From Chondrosia reniformis (Eukaryota; Porifera; Demospongiae; Chondrillida; Chondrillidae): 64,000 bases of DNA. The notes below the pieces were generated by a model that was given only the letters and a program-made list of their open reading frames with translations, did no database searches and was not told where the DNA came from. Numbering within the stretch: the stretch's first letter is position 1; each line of letters begins with the position of its first letter. The DNA is taken from contig OX359200.1 of NCBI GenBank assembly GCA_947172415.1, forward strand, positions 6,264,501 through 6,328,500. Direction: 5' to 3'. Below are positions 60,001 through 64,000 of the stretch, one piece after another. A program made the position numbers and the translations under genes.

Positions 60001-63000
60001 ATTATGCTTACAAAATTATCATAATTTATTAGAAATTAAGCTGGGAGAAGTATTAACTATGACTTATTGTTCTGTTCTACATACGTACATGTACGTACGT
60101 AAGTAAGTACCTTTTAATGTGTAGATATCATTAAATCATTACCATTAATTGTTATAATTGTTTATCATAATAACCTGGATCCACTGTGAGTTTCAAGTTT
60201 TGTAATTACGTACATGTGTAATAATAGGGAAACCAGTCTGCCTAGTTTACTGTTGTATGACAACAATATGTTCACCATCTGGTTGCCTAGGTTACTGTTG
60301 TATGACAACAATATGTTTACCATCTGGTTGCCTAGGTTACTACTGTATGACAACAATATGTTTACCATCTGGTTGCCTAGGTTATGATGGCAATATGTTT
60401 ACCATCTGGTAAACTGTACTGTTCAAACCTATATCATTACTATAATCATGACTTAATCCTGCACTGATCATGCTTCAGCCACTAATTGAGAAGATCTCTA
60501 AATCATATCACACTATAGTGTTTTTAATTACTAGCAGGTGGTAGCCATTCAGTCTGGTGTAGGGCTGCTAATCTATGGTTATGCAATACTGTAAAATCAC
60601 TCATGTCAGCACACAAGTGATTTATTTAAAAAGGTATTTTTAAAGTTAATGCATCCATATTTCCATGCTATGAATTAATTAAGCAGTCTGGAATATGGCT
60701 TAATTTACAATTTTATAGCAGTGACACCAGCTATTATAGATTTGTTCTGTACTCAATTTTATGCAAATTTCCATGTGAATGGCTATATAGAACTTTCAAA
60801 GGATTTTCAAATGAAAGTTGTGGTATAGACCTTACGTACTCTAGACGCTCCCAAAGATGAACCTTTACAAAGATAAGAAACTTTAAAAGAAGAGAAGGTA
60901 AAGATATCTGGTGGGTGGAAGTGTCTGGTGAGGAAAAGATTTTGGTGGAACTAGAAACTATGTGGAAACATGATTTTTGGAAAATTGAGAGGGTGTACAG
61001 TCAGCCTAGATTGAGACCCTGTGCAGTTAGAGGAAGCAAACAAGCATGAATGAGACTACGTTTATGTATCTATGAGGGGTTTTACTACATTGAAGGGCAT
61101 GCAAGGGAGTGTATATATACATAACTCCTTATGATGTATTATTGCATAGTGCTACATGGGGCCAAGTAGCCCTAGTGTGCATGTCACACGGTGCACTTAA
61201 ATCAATAAATAATAATAATAATAATAATAATATGTATATGCACAAGATACTGCATGCATCTTCAGTCCTTCAGCAACCTGATAAAAGGGTCCCATCCAGT
61301 TCCAGTTCCTTAGTCTTAATATGTCTGGTAGGTCAGACATACGGACATACGTCAGACACTTGTTGAAAGAGATGTAATAAGTGACCCTGATTCTTAGATG
61401 TGTTCTAAAAGAATGTTTATTATTATATTAATTCATTTTCTAAATTACCAAACCTTTACAAATGTCCTTACTGCTATCAAAAGCCTTGAATACTTGAAGC
61501 AACAGTTACATATGTAATTCTCAAAGTTTATACATAAAGGGATTGAGAGACAAGTACAAGAAATAGTACCTGTGAACCCCATCCAGGAATGTTGGTTTTA
61601 TTAAACATAAATACTCTGAAATGAAACACAGTAATGTTCCAATCCTTCCTCTTGCATAATGGCTATAGTAATCCTCATTTTGGTTGCATGGCAATGATTC
61701 AATTGATCAGAAGGGATGACCATTGCTTAATCAGTTGAGTATTATTACTGAATGGGAGGTCATTCTAAAAGATTACTGCTTCATCCAAACAAGTGGACAA
61801 GAACCAAAACCAAAATGAGACTTCTGAAATGTGACTCTTCCTTACAGATCCACAATTAGGTACTGGGAATATACGTACGTACTTAGACCGCAAAGCATTG
61901 GAAAATATTTTGTTCTTTTTCTCTAAGTGGTTAGATAGCTGTTTCTGATCTTTTTATCCTTTATCAGAGGCATTGGAATTGCATTTCAATCTTTTTCACC
62001 TAAAAGTACCACGTACGTATATGGTAAAATGCATGGCTCATTTTTTGAAAATATTGTAAATCAAGATTATTCTCAACCGTAATAGCCATGCACTGAAGTG
62101 GGGACAGATGTATATGTTAACTTTGATTTTCACTTATTTGGAGAAGACCTGAAAATGCCAACTCTAGCTGATATTCAGTAACTATCAATCACAGGAGGTC
62201 AATCCTTTGAAGACTAACCCATGCAATTCAGTGGTAGTACTTCTTCCAGTTTGAATGAGAAGTGTAAAAGGAAGTGATGTCAGAAGAAAGTCAAATAGGT
62301 ATTGTCACAGATCAGAAGAGTTGACAATTCATCAACTTTCCACTGATTTGTTAACCTTATACATATTCACTTGTCTCTTCCTGTCCAATTTATAACAATT
62401 ATTCTTGCATTAAACTGTTAACTTTACACCCGTACACATGAACGACACATAAGAAACACACCTTCTGAGCAGGTTATCTACATACTGTATATGTCAGAGA
62501 TTCTTAAATCAGTGTGCTCTGTGTATACGAGCTCTACGCATTTCATAATCAAAAGGATTTAGTAGAATGTAGCATGTATTCACAGTAGTGCATACGTAAA
62601 TCTTGAATATCTTACCCCTGGCATGCTAACTTTTGTGTTTACTTAAATTTTATTGCTTCTCTATGCAATAACAAATACTTGTGGTTCTCTTTCTATGGGT
62701 TTTCCTGAAGTCCTTGACTGATATTTTGATTCTGGAATGAACCCATCCAAACCATAGTCTGTTGAATTGTAGTGTCTTCATTATTTGCTGCATTGAATTA
62801 TGGTCAATGTTTAATTTAAATTCTATTGAAATACATATATATGCACATTCATATTGTACTGCAGTGTATGTTGACAGATGTGTATGTTGACAGATGTGGA
62901 TGTTGTTGTTGTTTGGAAATTGCTCAAAATATTCAAAAGATTTTCCATCTAAAGAAAAGACATGTAAAATAGTAAATCATACCACCAGGTCACTTGTAGG

Positions 63001-63278
63001 CATTGCTGAGACAATTGTATCTCAGTGGCAGAGCACTGCAGTTGGCCACCCATGGTTTCCTGGGTGATGGTTATACTGTACTTTCCTTTTGTTTTTCACT
63101 CTACTGAAATGAAAGCCATGAATTAACAGCTATGTTTGATTGCATATTATAATACTGTGTGCATGGATTTTTATGCTATTGTTGTTCCGTTTCCTTGCAG
63201 CTCTTTCGCAGGACAGTTGGACAAATGGCAGATTTCAAGGAGTTTAGCGATGAGATGCTACTTTCTGTTCTACGAAAG
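48064..63278 (+). CDS. POGLUT2/3-like: POGLUT2/3 (KDELC-type) protein O-glucosyltransferase, 5' exons
   Basis: Exons 48064-48269, 49993-50287, 53149-53262 and 63201-63278 join in phase; the gene continues past the window. The N-terminus is a signal peptide (MIHGVAFTVLIYSLCLPD, cleaved near AFG). A filamin-type Ig domain follows (SLIWGPGIKNF, YVYIQAVHPNGS, YRFRLHNSYEA, ADSPYMVDF), then CNCPRPFDEWAKTMQC, FPKIDLEDFR, VHYTIMKNK and FKEFSDEMLLSVLRK, the start of the CAP10/GT90 domain. Each block lines up with vertebrate KDELC1/2 as I know them. The enzyme acts in the ER, glucosylating EGF repeats (e.g. Notch). The exon 1/2 junction makes an N-glycosylation site (NFT). The catalytic core and ER retention signal are downstream. 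Introns 1-3 are 1.7, 2.9 and 9.9 kb. The start is only 338 bp after the Cas stop. Confidence 0.92.
49020..49245 (+). repeat. ~20-bp minisatellite in POGLUT intron 1
   Basis: Units of CTATATCAACCTATACAAAC type, more regular toward the 3' end. Early units are interrupted by TACGTATATC. No gene. Confidence 0.9.
49745..49870 (+). repeat. 22-bp minisatellite
   Basis: Five to six units of TTTCCCTATGTATAAGCCCA CC, nearly perfect, 120 bp before POGLUT exon 2. Confidence 0.9.
50365..50475 (+). repeat. Dispersed repeat family R1, 3' part
   Basis: Starts within 90 bases of the exon 2 donor of POGLUT2/3. Shows ACTCTTGTATCATTATCCAA, TCACTAGGTTTAGTTCCCTA, TAGGCCTTTTACTC and GATGTAGCATGCAAG. Confidence 0.8.
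53975..54160 (+). repeat. Pure pyrimidine tract (CCTCCCTCCA-type)
   Basis: About 185 bp almost wholly C/T on the + strand with irregular CTCCTCCCTCCATC units; A occurs only sparingly. The 152-aa forward ORF and the Gly/Arg-rich reverse ORFs are artefacts. The mirror-like purine/pyrimidine composition could allow triplex formation. Confidence 0.9.
54800..54965 (+). repeat. Dispersed repeat family R1, diverged copy
   Basis: AAGGATTCAAATAAGAA at the left resembles the left end of the 4170 copy. GGGGTCACTGATGATG, TTCCAAGAAACAG and TCTCACTAGGTTATGT follow. Confidence 0.7.
55385..55495 (+). repeat. Dispersed repeat family R1, 3' part
   Basis: Carries AACTCTTGTATCTTCATCCA, GGTTTAGTTCCCTGTAGGCC, TTTTACTCTAATGTAAATGT and AGCGTG. 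Confidence 0.75.
55955..56095 (+). repeat. 29-bp minisatellite, five units
   Basis: Unit GGTCTCCATTCTAAGGATGC plus AAAATATAA, almost perfect. The last unit ends GGCTGTAAAAAA. Confidence 0.9.
56600..56780 (+). repeat. Dispersed repeat family R1, near-complete copy
   Basis: The best forward copy: AAAGATTCGATCCCAGGGTC, ACTGATGAAGGGTTGAATTC, CAGAAACAGCTGTCTGGCCC, GACTCTTGTATCCTCATTCA, CTAGGTTTAGTTCCCTATAG and AGATGTAGCAGGTAAG. It can serve as the family reference within the window. Confidence 0.85.
58299..58484. mobile_element. Palindromic MITE (TATACACTCCG ends)
   Basis: Ends TATACACTCC and GGAGTGTATA. Its central hairpin (around AAGAGGCACTTTGGCCTCTT, with AACTATAATA arms) is shared with 17213-17390 and 23630-23795, here in the opposite orientation. 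Includes the X-box-like GTTGCTGGGGCAAC at 58309-58322. Confidence 0.75.
58610..58755 (-). repeat. Dispersed repeat family R1, inverted diverged copy
   Basis: AAAAGCCTTTAGAG, TTAGATGAGGATCC, CACTGAGCCAGATCATTAC and TTGTCTTCGTGG follow the reverse-complement order of the family with many changes. Confidence 0.6.
59015..59215. repeat. ~68-75-bp minisatellite, three units
   Basis: Unit GGAGATTTCTATTTTTCAAT, GTCCTGAATGAGTTGAAATA, TTTGTTACATGTACGTACGT. The TACGTA part varies in length between units. The minus-strand 84-aa ORF is repeat-derived. Confidence 0.9.
59740..59850 (-). repeat. Dispersed repeat family R1, inverted copy with (ATT)n
   Basis: TGGATGAGGATACAAGAGTC, then an ATTATT microsatellite, then GGCCAGACAGTTGTTTCTGG and TATTCCACCCTTTG. 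Confidence 0.75.
60240..60415. repeat. ~60-bp minisatellite, three to four units
   Basis: Unit GGTTGCCTAGGTTACTGTTG, TATGACAACAATATGTTTAC, CATCT. The minus-strand ORF over it is repeat-derived. Contains GTTGCCTAGGTTAC, a rough inverted repeat resembling an X-box. Confidence 0.85.
61195..61235 (+). repeat. (AAT)n tail, possible retroelement 3' end
   Basis: CACTTAAATCAATAAATAAT is followed by seven AAT units. The preceding GTGCATGTCACACGGTGCAC resembles 3' ends of invertebrate non-LTR elements that end in short AT-rich repeats. No ORF remains. Confidence 0.45.
61880..61990 (-). repeat. Dispersed repeat family R1, degraded inverted copy
   Basis: TTTTCTCTAAGTGGTTAGA, TAGCTGTTTCTGATC and CCTTTATCAGAGGC keep the order of the reverse-complement family core. 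Confidence 0.5.
63011..63075 (+). ncRNA. tRNA-like sequence, probably a SINE head
   Basis: ACAATTGTATCTCAGTGGCA with GAGCACTGCAGTTGG resembles the 5' half of a tRNA (A-box), followed by CATGGTTTCCTGGGTGATGG as a decayed T-arm region. Related to the minus-strand tRNA-like sequence at 44594-44664. Confidence 0.4.
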
Positions 63279-63544
63279 GTAACAGACTGTCTTTTTGTAT
63301 GTGTGCATCTACAGTGTGCACCTGTATGTGTTATTGCATGTGCTCTTTCATAATTACATACTGTTTGTGACTGTATTGCTTCCTCAAGCAGAATTGCTGA
63401 AATGCTGAGGTATTGTGCAATACCCCTAAAAAGTTACATAATGACTGGCAAAGCCTTATCTTTTTATTCTAATGTCCTCCAAACACTCACAGGTCACATG
63501 TGTACAGCTGTTTCATGTTGACTTCTTGGACAGACTTCAGTAAT

Positions 63545-63912
63545 GTCAATATATATTTATTTATTTATTTGTCATTTATTAAAGTGACACATACACATAA
63601 AAAAGAGCACAAGGCCAAGCAGGGACCCATGAGTCACTATATATGTCTATTAAATATTACAGTTGTGAGTTTATAATCTGGCTTGATCAGGAACATATTG
63701 CATGTATACATGTAGACATTGGAATTCTTCATCTTCTAAATCAGTGAAGTTTCTTTTCGAATCATGTGATCCTCATCATACTGTATCTTCTTCTCCCTGT
63801 ACAAGCAATCCATGCATGGCATCCCATAGCATATATATATTTATAGTGACTCGTGGCCCCAACTTGGCCTTGTGCTGTTTTGCAGGTGTCACTTTAATAA
63901 ATATATTATTAA
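63545..63912. mobile_element. Inverted-repeat element at window end
   Basis: TTTATTAAAGTGACAC and GTGTCACTTTAATAAA face each other. The arms continue with AGCACAAGGCCAAG against CTTGGCCTTGTGCT and GAGTCACTATA against TATAGTGACTC. The arms are ~60 bp and the element is about 365 bp. The 76-aa ORF inside is incidental. Confidence 0.8.
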
Positions 63913-64000
63913 TATTATTATTATTTATATAACCAGACTTGTATTAGAAATTGATTTAATGTGGCTGTACTATACCCATCCACACTATTCAACTGGGGGA

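Larger units (their letters stand above)
53263..63200 (+). other. 9.9 kb POGLUT intron 3, repeat-filled
   Basis: No supported exon on either strand. It holds a pyrimidine tract, four minisatellites, several R1 copies, a palindromic MITE, microsatellites and a tRNA-like head; these are listed separately. It is far longer than other introns of recognised genes here (60 bp to 3 kb). Confidence 0.6.

Overview
This is an AT-rich eukaryotic (animal) window. It has spliced genes with short GT-AG introns, abundant minisatellites, small inverted-repeat transposons and many TACGTA strings. The recognisable genes are metazoan: the arginine methyltransferase PRMT7, a p130Cas-type scaffold (SH3 plus YxxP motifs plus a FAT-like end) and the ER protein O-glucosyltransferase POGLUT2/3 (KDELC). 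Compactness, repeat content and Death-domain genes suggest an early-branching animal, most likely a demosponge such as Amphimedon. That taxonomic call is inference; no marker sequence was compared.

Layout. 0.3-3.3 kb: 3' half of PRMT7 (+). 3.9-6.4 kb: a five-exon four-transmembrane protein (-), convergent with PRMT7. 6.4-11.3 kb: gene-poor, with a local duplication, RFX X-box-like motifs and an unexplained GC-richer island. 11.3-12.5 kb: a 390-aa protein of unknown family (+). 13-26.6 kb: two tandem copies of a ~6.4 kb unit. Each unit carries a predicted Death domain-nucleoside phosphorylase (PNP/MTAN-like) fusion gene (+), a small convergent minus-strand ORF, and copies of a ~0.88 kb inverted-repeat element. 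The array is bracketed by a duplicated flank: the 3' part of the 390-aa gene plus a four-TM last exon at 12.0-12.9 kb reappear at 26.6-27.5 kb. 27.2-30.0 kb: a second four-TM paralog (-). 30.3-45.4 kb: mostly repeats and minisatellites, with a few minus-strand membrane-type exons that may belong to one gene starting at 45447. 45.4-47.7 kb: a short divergent promoter and the Cas-family scaffold gene (+). 48.1-63.3 kb and beyond: POGLUT2/3 (+), with a ~10 kb repeat-filled last visible intron.

The most interesting system is the tandem Death-PNP pair. A Death-fold adaptor domain is joined to an MTAN/PNP-type nucleosidase-like domain that keeps the acidic residues expected at the active site. Between the two copies the introns are almost identical, while the exons differ mainly by amino-acid-changing substitutions. 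Several of these reverse charge on the Death domain. This is the pattern expected of fast-diversifying immune or cell-death effectors. Copy 2 carries a one-base frameshift next to an A-run, which may be a true lesion or an assembly miscall.

Exon structures were assembled by eye from splice consensus, reading phase, family knowledge and comparison of the two copies. No search or computation was run.
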